Below are positions 54,391 to 63,518 of a stretch of 64,000 nt of DNA, in pieces; position 1 is the stretch's first letter; each line of letters opens with the position of its first letter. The notes beneath the pieces are model-generated. The model saw nothing but the letters and a program-made list of their open reading frames with translations. It did not search any database and had not been told where the DNA came from. A program made the position numbers and the translations under genes. The stretch covers positions 62,001 to 126,000 of the forward strand of contig NZ_SBJH01000095.1 of the NCBI RefSeq assembly GCF_004368405.1, given 5' to 3'. Origin of the DNA: Olivibacter sp. XZL3. Its GTDB lineage: Bacteria; Bacteroidota; Bacteroidia; Sphingobacteriales; Sphingobacteriaceae.

Positions 54391-56301
54391 CTAAGCCGAG
54401 TAATAAGCACGTACATTCTTACCTTCTACCCAGTTCATGAAAGCTCGGTTTACAACCTTATTTCCTCCAGGAGTTGGATAATCCCCGGAGAAGTACCAAT
54501 CACCTTTGTTCTTGGGACAAGCCACATGCAAATCTTCCAGCTTCTGGTAAATCACTTCCACTTTGGCCTTGATATCAATAGGCGTCACAATACGGGCAAT
54601 CTCAGCCGAAATTTCCTCATAAGTGAACGGCTCATAAATGGCCTTGACATGATTTGGAACCATGGTTTTATCCATATCCAAGGATTCTACACACTTTTGG
54701 TAAACATCGTCAATAATGTAATTCATGCCGTTTTTACGTAGCAACGAAATAGCCGCTTCGAAGGCGACGAATTCGCCCATTCTCGACATATCAATACCAT
54801 AGCAGTCAGGATAACGTATTTGAGGAGCAGATGAAACAATGATGATTTTTACAGGATTAAGTCGATCAAAGATTTTCAGTATACTTTGTTTTAAGGTCGT
54901 TCCTCTAACGATGGAATCATCGATCGCTACAATCGTATCCTCTCCGCTCTTCACCACCCCATAGGTTGTATCATACACATGAGCGACCATATCTTGCCTA
55001 TCGGCGTCTTGTGTAATAAAGGTTCTCAATTTGGCGTCTTTGATACTCAGCTTCTCAAATCGGGGCGAGATATTCAGCATTTCCTCCAATTCATTATCAG
55101 AGATCTTGTCCGACCTTTTCAACAGCGTGTCTTTCTGTAATTTGCGCACGTAATTATTAATGCCGTCCGTCACCCCGTAAAAGGCAACCTCTGCCGTATT
55201 GGGTATAAAAGAAAACACCGTATTCTTTATATCGTAATTGATTCCTTCCAAGATAGCTGGACACAGCAATTTCCCCAGTTGCTTCCTTTCCTGATAGATT
55301 TCGGCATCGCTACCCCGCGAAAAGTAAATTCTTTCGAAAGAGCAGGACTTTTGCTCTTCCTGCTCGCGGAACATCTCTTCGGTAATGGTCCCATCTTTTT
55401 TAATAATGAGTGCATGTCCCGGCTTGATCTCACGAATATCTTCAAACTTAATATTAAATGCAGTTTGGATGGCCGGGCGCTCTGATGTAACCACCGCGAT
55501 TTCATCGTCATAGTAATAATAAGCCGGCCTAATTCCAGCCGGATCGCGCATAACGAAGGCGTCACCATGGCCAAAAATACCGCTTATTGTATAGCCCCCG
55601 TCCCATGTTTTCGCGGAACGGCGAAGAATGTTCGTCACGTCGAGATTTTTGGCAATTAGCGCACTTATCTCCACATTGGAATAACCTTCCCTTTTGAATT
55701 TATCAAAGAGTTCCTGATTTTCGGTATCCAAAAAGTGTCCTATTTTCTCCAAAACGGTAACCGTGTCGGCCTGTTCCTTTGGATGCTGTCCTAATTCGAA
55801 AAGCTGCTCCAACAACTCATCGACATTAGTCATGTTGAAATTACCTGCAATTACCAAATTGCGGCTCATCCAATTGTTCTGCCTCAAAAAGGGGTGACAG
55901 TTTTCAATACTATTTTTTCCGTGAGTTCCGTAACGTAGGTGTCCCAATAGCACCTCTCCTACAAAACTCATATTCTCCTTTAACCAATGCGGATCTTGAA
56001 ATAGTTCAGGTTCAGTTTGCTGAAGGGCCGCGAACTTGCGCTGAACGTATTCGAAGATCTCTGAAACCGCACTAGAGCCCATGGCTCTATATCGGCTGAT
56101 GTATCGATTACCTGGCTTTATATCAAATTTAATGGTCGCAATACCGGCTCCATCCTGTCCGCGGTTGTGCTGTTTTTCCATTAATAAATAAAGCTTATTG
56201 ATGCCGTACAGCGATGTACCGTACTTTTCCTGGTAATAAGAAAGAGGTTTTAGCAAGCGAATTAATGCAATGCCGCACTCGTGTTTAATTGAGTCACTCA
56301 T
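54391..56301 (-). CDS. PurF-like amidophosphoribosyltransferase
   Basis: Class II glutamine amidotransferase fused to a type I phosphoribosyltransferase, 636 residues. The N-terminus MSDSIKHECGIALI suggests a propeptide of eight residues cut to expose the catalytic Cys9. The PRPP loop is TIVAIDDSIVRGTTLKQSI (near 465). Other PurF words are modified: the usual FARPDS is FSRGSDAEIYQ here, and the protein is about 130 residues longer than common PurF, ending in a conserved-looking GDWYFSGDYPTPGGNKVV segment. It could be the pathway enzyme making phosphoribosylamine, or a paralogue with a different role. It has its own promoter and terminator. Confidence 0.85.
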   Translation of the reverse strand: MSDSIKHECGIALIRLLKPLSYYQEKYGTSLYGINKLYLLMEKQHNRGQDGAGIATIKFDIKPGNRYISRYRAMGSSAVSEIFEYVQRKFAALQQTEPELFQDPHWLKENMSFVGEVLLGHLRYGTHGKNSIENCHPFLRQNNWMSRNLVIAGNFNMTNVDELLEQLFELGQHPKEQADTVTVLEKIGHFLDTENQELFDKFKREGYSNVEISALIAKNLDVTNILRRSAKTWDGGYTISGIFGHGDAFVMRDPAGIRPAYYYYDDEIAVVTSERPAIQTAFNIKFEDIREIKPGHALIIKKDGTITEEMFREQEEQKSCSFERIYFSRGSDAEIYQERKQLGKLLCPAILEGINYDIKNTVFSFIPNTAEVAFYGVTDGINNYVRKLQKDTLLKRSDKISDNELEEMLNISPRFEKLSIKDAKLRTFITQDADRQDMVAHVYDTTYGVVKSGEDTIVAIDDSIVRGTTLKQSILKIFDRLNPVKIIIVSSAPQIRYPDCYGIDMSRMGEFVAFEAAISLLRKNGMNYIIDDVYQKCVESLDMDKTMVPNHVKAIYEPFTYEEISAEIARIVTPIDIKAKVEVIYQKLEDLHVACPKNKGDWYFSGDYPTPGGNKVVNRAFMNWVEGKNVRAYYSA

Positions 56302-56318
56302 AGTTGGAATTGAGCATG

Positions 56319-56348
56319 CAAAATTACATATTTAAACAACTTTGCAAA
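56319..56348 (-). promoter_or_regulatory. Promoter of the purF-like gene
   Basis: On the minus strand TTTG (56348-56345), 18-nt spacer, and TAATTTTG (56326-56319), both perfect to the Bacteroidota consensus. Transcription would start about 10 nt upstream of the ATG, giving a very short leader. Confidence 0.55.
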
Positions 56349-56381
56349 AAGAAAGCCTCCTAAAAATAAACACCACTATGT

Positions 56382-56415
56382 AAAAAAAACAGGAGCCTCT
56401 CCATCAAGAGGCTCC
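56382..56415 (-). terminator. Intrinsic terminator of amtB
   Basis: On the minus strand GGAGCCTCT - TGATGG - AGAGGCTCC, a perfect 9-pair stem, followed after two bases by eight T. It is 42 nt past the amtB stop codon and upstream of the purF-like promoter. Confidence 0.9.
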
Positions 56416-56457
56416 GTGGTTTTAGACAAAGCGTGCCTAAAGATATTGGTTGGTTAA

Positions 56458-57774
56458 TTAAAGCTTCTCTCCATGTTGACTGATATCCAGTCCCAGCTCC
56501 TCCTCCTCCGGAGAAACGCGCAATTTGCTAATTGCATTCGTTAGTCTCAGCAAGATGAAAGCAGCGATAAATGTGTAGGCGACAGATCCGATCAGACCAA
56601 TGAGTTGAGCCCAAAACAAAGATGTTTCGCCAAAGAATAATCCGTCGGTAGCAACCGCAGAGTTTACTTGCTTGGATGCAAAAACGCCTGTGAGCAGCAT
56701 ACCGATCATACCTCCTACACCATGACTTGGAAACACATCCAATGTATCATCCACGTTTGAACGTGTTGTACGCCATTCAACCAGTAGGTTACAGATAATC
56801 GCTGTCACGACGCCTATAATGAGTGAATGTGGAACCGTTACAAAGCCCGCTGCAGGGGTAATTGCAACCAATCCAACCACCACACCAATCGAAACGCCTA
56901 GTGCCGAAGGTTTCTTTCCTCGCGCGGCATCAAAAAATATCCAAGCCAAAGCTGCTGCTGCCGAGGCCGTAGTGGTAGTCGCCAAAGCGGATGCTGCCAG
57001 GTGATTTGCACCAAAAGCGGAACCTGCGTTGAAACCGAACCATCCAAACCACAAAAGCCCCATACCGATCAGTACGTAGGTTACGCGAGCCGGGTCGTGT
57101 CCATTGCCGTTTCCTCTTTTCAAGAAGATAGCGGATACAAATGCAGTTACACCGGCAGACATATGCACAACCGTCCCTCCGGCAAAGTCCAACACCCCCA
57201 TGCTGGCCAGTATTCCCTCCGGATGCCAGGTAGCATGGGCCAAAGGAGCGTATATAAAGATGAAAAACAGGCAAACAAACAAGATATAAGAAGTAAAACG
57301 AATGCGTTCCGCAAAAGCGCCGGTTATCAGCGCTGGCGTAATAATGGCAAATTTTAACTGATACATCGCAAAAATGGCTAGTGGAATGGTAGGAGCTCCC
57401 TCCCAATTCGGCCCGTCTAGCACTCCCTTAAACATGAAAAAAGTAGCCGGGTTCCCGACGATACCGTGCAAAGACTCGCCAAATACTAAGCTAAAACCAA
57501 ATACTACCCAAATAACGGCCACGATGCACATACAGATGAAACTTTGGAGCATGGTCGAAATCACATTCTTTTTCTTGACCATACCGCCATAAAAAAATGC
57601 TAAACCGGGCGTCATGATTAATACTAAGGCTGTCGACGTCAACATCCAAGCCACATCTGCGCCGTCGTATTCCGCAGCCGCGTTTGCAGACAGAGGAACG
57701 GAGGGAAAAATCAGCGCCAAAAGCACCACAAGTAAGATAAAAATGAAAGGAATCGTTGATTTTTTCGAATTCAT
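56458..57774 (-). CDS. amtB: Ammonium transporter
   Basis: Inner-membrane trimeric ammonium channel of 438 residues with a cleavable signal (FPSVPLSANAAA) and about eleven helices. Family landmarks: TPGLAFFYGGMVKKKNVIS (near 60), the first pore His in DFAGGTVVHMSAGVTAFVSA, FNAGSAFGANHLAASA, and the second pore His in FPSHGVGGMIGMLLTG. The ATG at 57774 was chosen because it starts the signal peptide; the frame extends 19 codons further without purpose. No glnK/glnB gene is adjacent, which is unusual for amtB in many bacteria. It has a perfect promoter with an overlapping inverted repeat. Confidence 0.95.
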   Translation of the reverse strand: MNSKKSTIPFIFILLVVLLALIFPSVPLSANAAAEYDGADVAWMLTSTALVLIMTPGLAFFYGGMVKKKNVISTMLQSFICMCIVAVIWVVFGFSLVFGESLHGIVGNPATFFMFKGVLDGPNWEGAPTIPLAIFAMYQLKFAIITPALITGAFAERIRFTSYILFVCLFFIFIYAPLAHATWHPEGILASMGVLDFAGGTVVHMSAGVTAFVSAIFLKRGNGNGHDPARVTYVLIGMGLLWFGWFGFNAGSAFGANHLAASALATTTTASAAAALAWIFFDAARGKKPSALGVSIGVVVGLVAITPAAGFVTVPHSLIIGVVTAIICNLLVEWRTTRSNVDDTLDVFPSHGVGGMIGMLLTGVFASKQVNSAVATDGLFFGETSLFWAQLIGLIGSVAYTFIAAFILLRLTNAISKLRVSPEEEELGLDISQHGEKL

Positions 57775-57799
57775 ATGATATTTCGATATAACTGCGGGC

Positions 57800-57832
57800 C
57801 AAATATATATAATATTTTTAAAACAGAACAAA
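57800..57832 (-). promoter_or_regulatory. Promoter of amtB
   Basis: On the minus strand TTTG (57832-57829), 21-nt spacer, TATATTTG (57807-57800). Both boxes are perfect. Transcription would start about 20 nt before the ATG. Confidence 0.6.
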
Positions 57833-57839
57833 ATGTTCT
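57825..57839. promoter_or_regulatory. Inverted repeat overlapping the amtB -33 box (putative operator)
   Basis: AGAACA - AAA - TGTTCT, a perfect 6-3-6 inverted repeat that covers the whole -33 element of amtB. A protein bound here would compete with, or contact, RNA polymerase. A nitrogen-responsive repressor or activator is a natural candidate, but the binding protein is unknown. Confidence 0.5.
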
Positions 57840-58040
57840 ACTTTTTTAACAGATAAACCGAACATCTATTAAAAATAACATAAAACATTTCCAAAAAAGT
57901 GCCGATCAAACAGCAAAGCCGGCAAAAAGAAAGCTTTTAAACGGTGTCTGGAGAATAAAAAAACAGCAAAGAGTAGGAAAAAGAAATGCAATTTTCCGCC
58001 ATAGCGGCAAGTCGATTGGATAAGTAAAAAAACTCAAGCG
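57840..58040. other. Gap between nuoN and amtB
   Basis: About 200 AT-rich bases without a gene. A weak stem (minus-strand GCCGG...CGGC, 57901-57923) followed by six T could terminate the nuo transcript. Nothing else is recognisable. Confidence 0.35.
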
Positions 58041-59531
58041 CTAAAGTAAGTCGAGCACCACAGCCGGGAAAATACCGAACAAAACAGTTAGCAGACACAA
58101 AAGAAAGGCCGTTATTAATAAAGCGTTTAGCGGAGCCTTTTGCTCGCTTTGTTCCGCAGCGCTTCTTAAAAACGCCTGTAGCGGAATTTTAAAATAAAAA
58201 AACAAAGCCACCACGGTTGTGATTGCTCCTGTGACCGCCAGCAGCAGCCATACCAAATCTGCCTCTGCCTGATAGGCGGTGAGCACTGCCGAAAAAGTGA
58301 GTAATTTAGCAACAAAGCCCGCCGTTGGCGGCAATCCGATAAGCGAAACCATTAAAATCGTTAGAGCGACCATTACTGCTGGATGAGATTTTCCTAAACC
58401 TCGATATTGGCTAATTTCGGTTAATCCCAATTTCTCTTCCAGATAATCGGCCAGCATAAACACCCCCATATTCATGATCACGTAAGAAGCTAAAAAAAAG
58501 AAAAGGATCGGAAAGGAACGCTCAACATCCGCTAATATGATCATCACTAGGAAACCCGTATGCCCGATGGAGGAATAAGCCATCATGCGCTTCATATTGT
58601 TCTGCCGGATCGCCACTAAATTCCCCACGAGCATGCTCGCCATAGCGATGACAGCCAAAAGGTAAAAAAGCGGCCTGGGTATAGCTGTATCTAGCGTTTG
58701 GGGCCAGGATAAAACAAAGCGTCCGAGGAGGACGATCGCTCCTATTTTCGGCGCGGTGGATAAAAAAGCAGTGACCGGCGTAGGCGCTCCTTGATATACG
58801 TCCGGACTCCAAAAGTGAAAAGGAACAAATGAGAGTTTGAATCCGATGCCTGTCAATACCAACAAAGTAGCCAGCATAAATACAGGAGCCGGCATTGCCA
58901 GAAGCCCTGTTAAATGGCGAGCGTCAACAAAACTAAGACTACCTGTATAACCGTAAAAAAAAGACAAGCCGTATAGCATAATTGCTGAGCATACCGTTCC
59001 AAAGAGCACATACTTTACAGCAGCTTCACTTTGTTTATTATCACGCGATAAATAGGCCACCATCACGTAAGAACCTATAGAAACCATTTCTATGGTAATA
59101 TATACCATCAACCAATTCACCGCAATAGCCATCAAATTCAGTCCGATATGAACGGCGAGTAAAACACTCAGTAAATCATCCATCTTTTTAGGATGATTTC
59201 GCAAAGGTTGATTATGGTATACAAAAATGCAGAACAGCAGGCAAACAAAACCAATGAGCACCTTCAGCAAAGCGCCGTTTGCATCGGGTAAAATCATCTC
59301 AAAAAAAACAGGGCCCGCAGCAGGCGAAGAGCTTTGAAGAACCGCAGCAAGACCGGCAGCCACAATACCGGTAACGCTCAGCCACCAGGTCACTTTAGAC
59401 TGACCTTTCGAAATTCCGGAGAATATGCTTAACAGAAAAGTAGTCGCTAATATAAATTCCGGCAACAGGAAGGGTAGCCCATCCAATACGCCATTTAACA
59501 ACTTACTTATTTGTGGAATGTATTCTCTCAT
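58041..59531 (-). CDS. nuoN: NADH-quinone oxidoreductase subunit N
   Basis: Antiporter-like membrane subunit of complex I, about 496 residues with some 14 helices. The conserved charged residues of the proton path are present: Glu in YITIEMVSIGSYVM (near 145), Lys in GIGFKLSFVPFHFWSPD (near 228), Lys in STAPKIGAIVLL (near 258) and Lys in GFVAKLLTFSAVL. The ATG at 59531 was chosen over a GTG at 59540. It is the last gene of the nuo cluster, 12 nt after nuoM. Confidence 0.95.
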   Translation of the reverse strand: MREYIPQISKLLNGVLDGLPFLLPEFILATTFLLSIFSGISKGQSKVTWWLSVTGIVAAGLAAVLQSSSPAAGPVFFEMILPDANGALLKVLIGFVCLLFCIFVYHNQPLRNHPKKMDDLLSVLLAVHIGLNLMAIAVNWLMVYITIEMVSIGSYVMVAYLSRDNKQSEAAVKYVLFGTVCSAIMLYGLSFFYGYTGSLSFVDARHLTGLLAMPAPVFMLATLLVLTGIGFKLSFVPFHFWSPDVYQGAPTPVTAFLSTAPKIGAIVLLGRFVLSWPQTLDTAIPRPLFYLLAVIAMASMLVGNLVAIRQNNMKRMMAYSSIGHTGFLVMIILADVERSFPILFFFLASYVIMNMGVFMLADYLEEKLGLTEISQYRGLGKSHPAVMVALTILMVSLIGLPPTAGFVAKLLTFSAVLTAYQAEADLVWLLLAVTGAITTVVALFFYFKIPLQAFLRSAAEQSEQKAPLNALLITAFLLCLLTVLFGIFPAVVLDLL

Positions 59532-59543
59532 AAATAACACTAC

Positions 59544-61145
59544 TTATTTTGCGCCACTCACCAATTCAATTAAAGAAAGTACGGAAGCGTTTATTTTATC
59601 AAAAGCCAGGGAGGGCATCAGACCGAACAAGAGTGCCAAAATCACCATGGGTACCAAAACGAACGTTTCCCTGCCGTCGACGTCCGTTAGCCGTGCCTTC
59701 CATTCATCTCCTCCTTTTAATCTGGTCTCTCCAAAAAACATACGTTGCAGTGTCCATAAAAAATAAGCGGCACTTAATAAAATTCCAATTGCGCCGCCGA
59801 TGGCCATCCACCTCGGCAGCAGCCCGTTAACACTTTCCGCGTTGAATGCTCCGATGATGGTAAAGGCTTCCGCAATAAAAGCCGAGAAGCCCGGTAATCC
59901 AAGAGACGCAAAAAACGCGATTGCTACAAAAGCCGTATATTTGGGCATCATGGTTCCCAGACCCCTGAAGTTATAGATCATCCGATCATGCACCCGATCA
60001 TATATTATTCCTACCAGAAAGAACAGCATCGCGGATAAAAATCCGTGACTGACCATTTGAAACATTGCACCACTCAGTCCCTCTGGCGTCAAAGAAGCGA
60101 TTCCTAAAAGTACAAACCCCATATGCGAAACGGAAGAATAAGCGACCAAACGTTTCAAATCCTGTTGTGCCAAGGCATTAAGCGCCCCGTATAGGATGGA
60201 AATTACCCCAATAAGTCCGATCCACCACGCGCTGTCCAGTGCGATATCAGGAAAAATACTGTAGCATATCCTGATCATACCATAGCCCCCCACTTTCAGC
60301 AGTATCCCCGCTAGAATGATAGAAATGGGCGTAGGCGCCTCCACGTGTGCATCAGGCAACCAAGTGTGCAGCGGTACGATCGGCACTTTAATAGCAAAAG
60401 CGATAAAAAGAACGATAAATGCGAGCAGGCGGGCAGCTATGCCAAATAGTTGATAGTCGCCCGAAACCGAAAAGATGGAGCCATCTAGGTAGTTTTTACC
60501 GTCCATCATGTGCAATAAATTAAAGGTATGGTTTCCGGTAACCGGGTCGATAACCGAAAAATATAAGCCGACCATCACCAGTAACATGAATACCGAACCG
60601 AACAAGGTATAAAGAAAAAATTTCATGGCTGCGTATTCTCTTCTTGCTCCGCCCCAAATGCCTATAAGAAAATATAGCGGCAGCAGCATAACCTCGTAGA
60701 ACACATAAAAAAGGAAAAAATCGAGCGCCACAAACACACCCATAACCGCCATATTGAGCAATAACAAGAGGGAGAAAAAACCTTTAGGCTGCTTATCAAT
60801 CTTCCACGAAGCCACAACGGCTACGAACATCACCAAGGCGGTTAAGAACAAGAACAAAATAGAAAATCCGTCGACCCCTACGAAATAATCGACCTCCAAA
60901 CTACCCAAACTGCCCAAGTTCAACCTAATCCAAGGGAGCTTCTCTACGAATTGGTAACTATCTATTGCAGAAACTCCAGCAAGCTTTTCGTCAAACGAAG
61001 TATACATATAAGCCGCGAGCAACAGCTGTACCGCACTTACGCCCGCTGCAAGGTATTTGTAGAGGGCTTTGTAGGCCGAAGGCACCAGCAATATAAGAAG
61101 CGCTGCAAGTAAAGGCAAAAAGATTAAAACAGACAATAAGCTCAT
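59544..61145 (-). CDS. nuoM: NADH-quinone oxidoreductase subunit M
   Basis: Antiporter-like subunit of complex I, 533 residues, about 14 helices. Conserved residues are visible: Glu in FYEVMLLPLYFLIGIWGG (near 150), Lys in FAIKVPIVPLHTWLPDAHVEAP (near 247), Lys in GILLKVGGYGMIRI, and Glu in FSAFIAEAFTIIGAF (near 425). It is packed 9 nt after nuoL and drives proton pumping with L and N. Confidence 0.96.
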   Translation of the reverse strand: MSLLSVLIFLPLLAALLILLVPSAYKALYKYLAAGVSAVQLLLAAYMYTSFDEKLAGVSAIDSYQFVEKLPWIRLNLGSLGSLEVDYFVGVDGFSILFLFLTALVMFVAVVASWKIDKQPKGFFSLLLLLNMAVMGVFVALDFFLFYVFYEVMLLPLYFLIGIWGGARREYAAMKFFLYTLFGSVFMLLVMVGLYFSVIDPVTGNHTFNLLHMMDGKNYLDGSIFSVSGDYQLFGIAARLLAFIVLFIAFAIKVPIVPLHTWLPDAHVEAPTPISIILAGILLKVGGYGMIRICYSIFPDIALDSAWWIGLIGVISILYGALNALAQQDLKRLVAYSSVSHMGFVLLGIASLTPEGLSGAMFQMVSHGFLSAMLFFLVGIIYDRVHDRMIYNFRGLGTMMPKYTAFVAIAFFASLGLPGFSAFIAEAFTIIGAFNAESVNGLLPRWMAIGGAIGILLSAAYFLWTLQRMFFGETRLKGGDEWKARLTDVDGRETFVLVPMVILALLFGLMPSLAFDKINASVLSLIELVSGAK

Positions 61146-61154
61146 ATTTCCAGG

Positions 61155-63212
61155 TTAAGGACTAAAAATCTTTAATCCAACAAATAACACAATTAACAAA
61201 ACTAAAAACATACTAAACAAATAGTATTGTATCTTCCCTTTTCTTGAACCGCGCAATACACCGCCCGCAAAAACGGCAGCCTTTCCGACTCCGTTTACCA
61301 AGCCATCCACCAAGGCCCGATCAAGCCATTGCGCCGTATTGGCAAACCAACGGACAGTACCTGCACCTGTATCTACTAAGCCGTCCACTATTGTGCGATC
61401 AAATGCGTACAACATCTTCGATACCTTCAGTAGCGGCTTAACGATGCCTTTTTCATACATTACATTGAGATACCACTGCGCAGCGGAAAACTCATAAAGC
61501 CTACCACGCAAGCTGCCCTGCGGATATTTACCTTGTGCATACCATCTCCAAGCTATAAAAATCATCACAATGGCCAGTCCATTGACTGCCGCTGGCACAA
61601 CAGTATGATATATATTAACGCGTTCCAAGGTCTCCGGCAATTCGAAACCTTTAATTATCCAGGTATCTTCGAATAGGAGTGGATTATATGAAAATAGCGG
61701 AAAGAGAGAGCAGAGTCCCAAAAACAGCATGGGAAGCAGCATGCCACGGGGCGCTTCATGCAGATAGTTTGTCCCTTGACCGATTGCAGAAATCCTGGGC
61801 TTTCCATAAAACACCTTGAATACTAATCTAGCGATATAGAAAGCCGTCAAGGCACTGGTCACTAACAAGGACACCGGAATAAACTTCCACCAGGCAGACT
61901 GCCATTCGGCCCATTCGAAAGCAAAAATCAGAATAGCATCTTTAGAGAGGTAACCGGCAGTTAGCGGTAAACCTGCGAGTGCAAGGGCCGCCACCAGCGT
62001 TAAGCGGAAAGTATGAGGCATATACCGTCGCAATCCCCCCATATTCCGTATATCTTGCGGATCTAACTCGAGTTTAAGCGTTTCTTTTACGTGCTGCATC
62101 TCATGTATGACTGCTCCGGCTGAGAGGAAAAGTAAACACTTAAAAAACGCATGCGTAACCAAGTGAAAGATAGCCACGCCATATTGCCCGATACCTATGG
62201 CAACCATCATAAAGCCCAATTGCGAAATGGTAGAAAACGCTAATATTTTCTTTATATCCTGCTGCGTGAGGGCGATGGTAGCAGCCATCAGCGCCGTAAA
62301 GGCACCTATAGCACCGATGAGCAAAAGTATCTGCGCATCAAAAAGCGGAGAAATCCTTACGAGCATGAAAACACCTGCAGCAACCATGGTTGCCGCGTGA
62401 ATCAAAGAAGAAACCGAGGTAGGCCCCTCCATCGCATCAGGTAACCAGATATGAAAAGGGAATTGGGCCGATTTCGCCATTGCACCTAGAAAGAAGGCTG
62501 CTCCTGCGATCGTCAACCAAAAAGCTGGCATAGCATGCTGCGCGTATCGCCATTCCACACCATCGTTAAAGGCTTCCCGTACCATTCCATGGTCTCCAAA
62601 GAGTGCGACTAAATCCAGTGTCTGAAACTGCGTATAAATAATCGCTATTCCGATAAGAAACCCAAGATCTCCTATCCTGTTAATCAAAAAGGCCTTTTTA
62701 TTGGCCTTTATGGCGGCAGGCCTTGTAAACCAAAAACCGATCAATAGATAGGAAGCAAAGCCCACGAGCTCCCATCCTATATACATAAGTAACAGGCTAT
62801 CGGCCATCACCAGGCCAAGCATGGCGAAGCAAAAAAGGCTGAGGTAGAGCCAATATCGATGGATGCCGTAATCGCCCTTCATGTAAACCATTGAATATAC
62901 GTGGACGGGAAGTGCAATGGCACACACGAGCAACAACAGGAGAGCCGACAAATTATTCAGTAATATACCCGCTTTGAAAGAATGCTCCCCTATCCGGAAC
63001 CAGGATGTTTGTTGATGGACTTGCTGCCCGTTCCAAACAGTGGCAAAGATAAAAATTGCTGCCAGCAGGCTTATCGCAATCGCCACTGTAGCCGGAATTC
63101 CGCTTCGTAACCGTTTTCCCGCAATGGCGGAGAGACCAAAAGAAATGAGTGGAGCACACAGCACAATAAGTGCCGCTAAAACAGGTGTTGATATCTGACT
63201 CAGCTGGTCCAT
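61155..63212 (-). CDS. nuoL: NADH-quinone oxidoreductase subunit L
   Basis: Distal antiporter-like subunit of complex I with the long lateral helix, 685 residues. Key sites are intact: Glu in LMYIGWELVGFASYLLIG (near 145), Lys in AMAKSAQFPFHIWLPDAMEGP (near 245), Lys in QQDIKKILAFSTISQLG, and Lys in HAFFKCLLFLSAGAV (near 357). A long C-terminal part ends in a last membrane helix (YYLFSMFLVLLIVLFVGLKI). It starts directly after the nuoK stop codon with no gap. Confidence 0.96.
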   Translation of the reverse strand: MDQLSQISTPVLAALIVLCAPLISFGLSAIAGKRLRSGIPATVAIAISLLAAIFIFATVWNGQQVHQQTSWFRIGEHSFKAGILLNNLSALLLLLVCAIALPVHVYSMVYMKGDYGIHRYWLYLSLFCFAMLGLVMADSLLLMYIGWELVGFASYLLIGFWFTRPAAIKANKKAFLINRIGDLGFLIGIAIIYTQFQTLDLVALFGDHGMVREAFNDGVEWRYAQHAMPAFWLTIAGAAFFLGAMAKSAQFPFHIWLPDAMEGPTSVSSLIHAATMVAAGVFMLVRISPLFDAQILLLIGAIGAFTALMAATIALTQQDIKKILAFSTISQLGFMMVAIGIGQYGVAIFHLVTHAFFKCLLFLSAGAVIHEMQHVKETLKLELDPQDIRNMGGLRRYMPHTFRLTLVAALALAGLPLTAGYLSKDAILIFAFEWAEWQSAWWKFIPVSLLVTSALTAFYIARLVFKVFYGKPRISAIGQGTNYLHEAPRGMLLPMLFLGLCSLFPLFSYNPLLFEDTWIIKGFELPETLERVNIYHTVVPAAVNGLAIVMIFIAWRWYAQGKYPQGSLRGRLYEFSAAQWYLNVMYEKGIVKPLLKVSKMLYAFDRTIVDGLVDTGAGTVRWFANTAQWLDRALVDGLVNGVGKAAVFAGGVLRGSRKGKIQYYLFSMFLVLLIVLFVGLKIFSP

Positions 63213-63518
63213 TTAGTCTTTCAAATCGTTAATGTCGTCTGGATTAATACTCTTATAGTGTTTATATACATTCAGTATAATCGCCAACGCAACCGCTACA
63301 GCGGCGGCAGCCAAGACGATAGCGAATAAAGCAAAAGTTTGGCCTCCGTAGAGACCGCCGTCATATCTGCCGAAAGCCACCAAATTTAAGACCGCCGCAT
63401 TAATCATTAGCTCAATGCCCACCAATACCAGAATAGCATTCTTCTTGGCCAATACAGCGTATAACCCGGTGGAAAACAACAAAGCACTGACCAGCAGGAA
63501 ATGGGTTAGGCTTATCAC
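63213..63518 (-). CDS. nuoK: NADH-quinone oxidoreductase subunit K
   Basis: Small three-helix subunit of complex I (ND4L), 101 residues, starting at a GTG (63518) that overlaps the nuoJ stop by 4 nt. The N-terminus MISLTHFLLVSALLFSTGLY and the motif VGIELMINAAVLN with the essential Glu36 fit the family. The second conserved membrane Glu (E. coli Glu72, in AAAEA) is replaced: the matching segment here reads VLAAAAVAVALA, with Ala73 at that position. This leaves the subunit with only one of the two glutamates in its half-channel. Confidence 0.95.
   Translation of the reverse strand: MISLTHFLLVSALLFSTGLYAVLAKKNAILVLVGIELMINAAVLNLVAFGRYDGGLYGGQTFALFAIVLAAAAVAVALAIILNVYKHYKSINPDDINDLKD

Noticed and set aside
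56930-57406. Minus-strand 158-codon frame within amtB.
   Set aside because: Shifted frame of the same strand inside a fully conserved AmtB; no independent signals.
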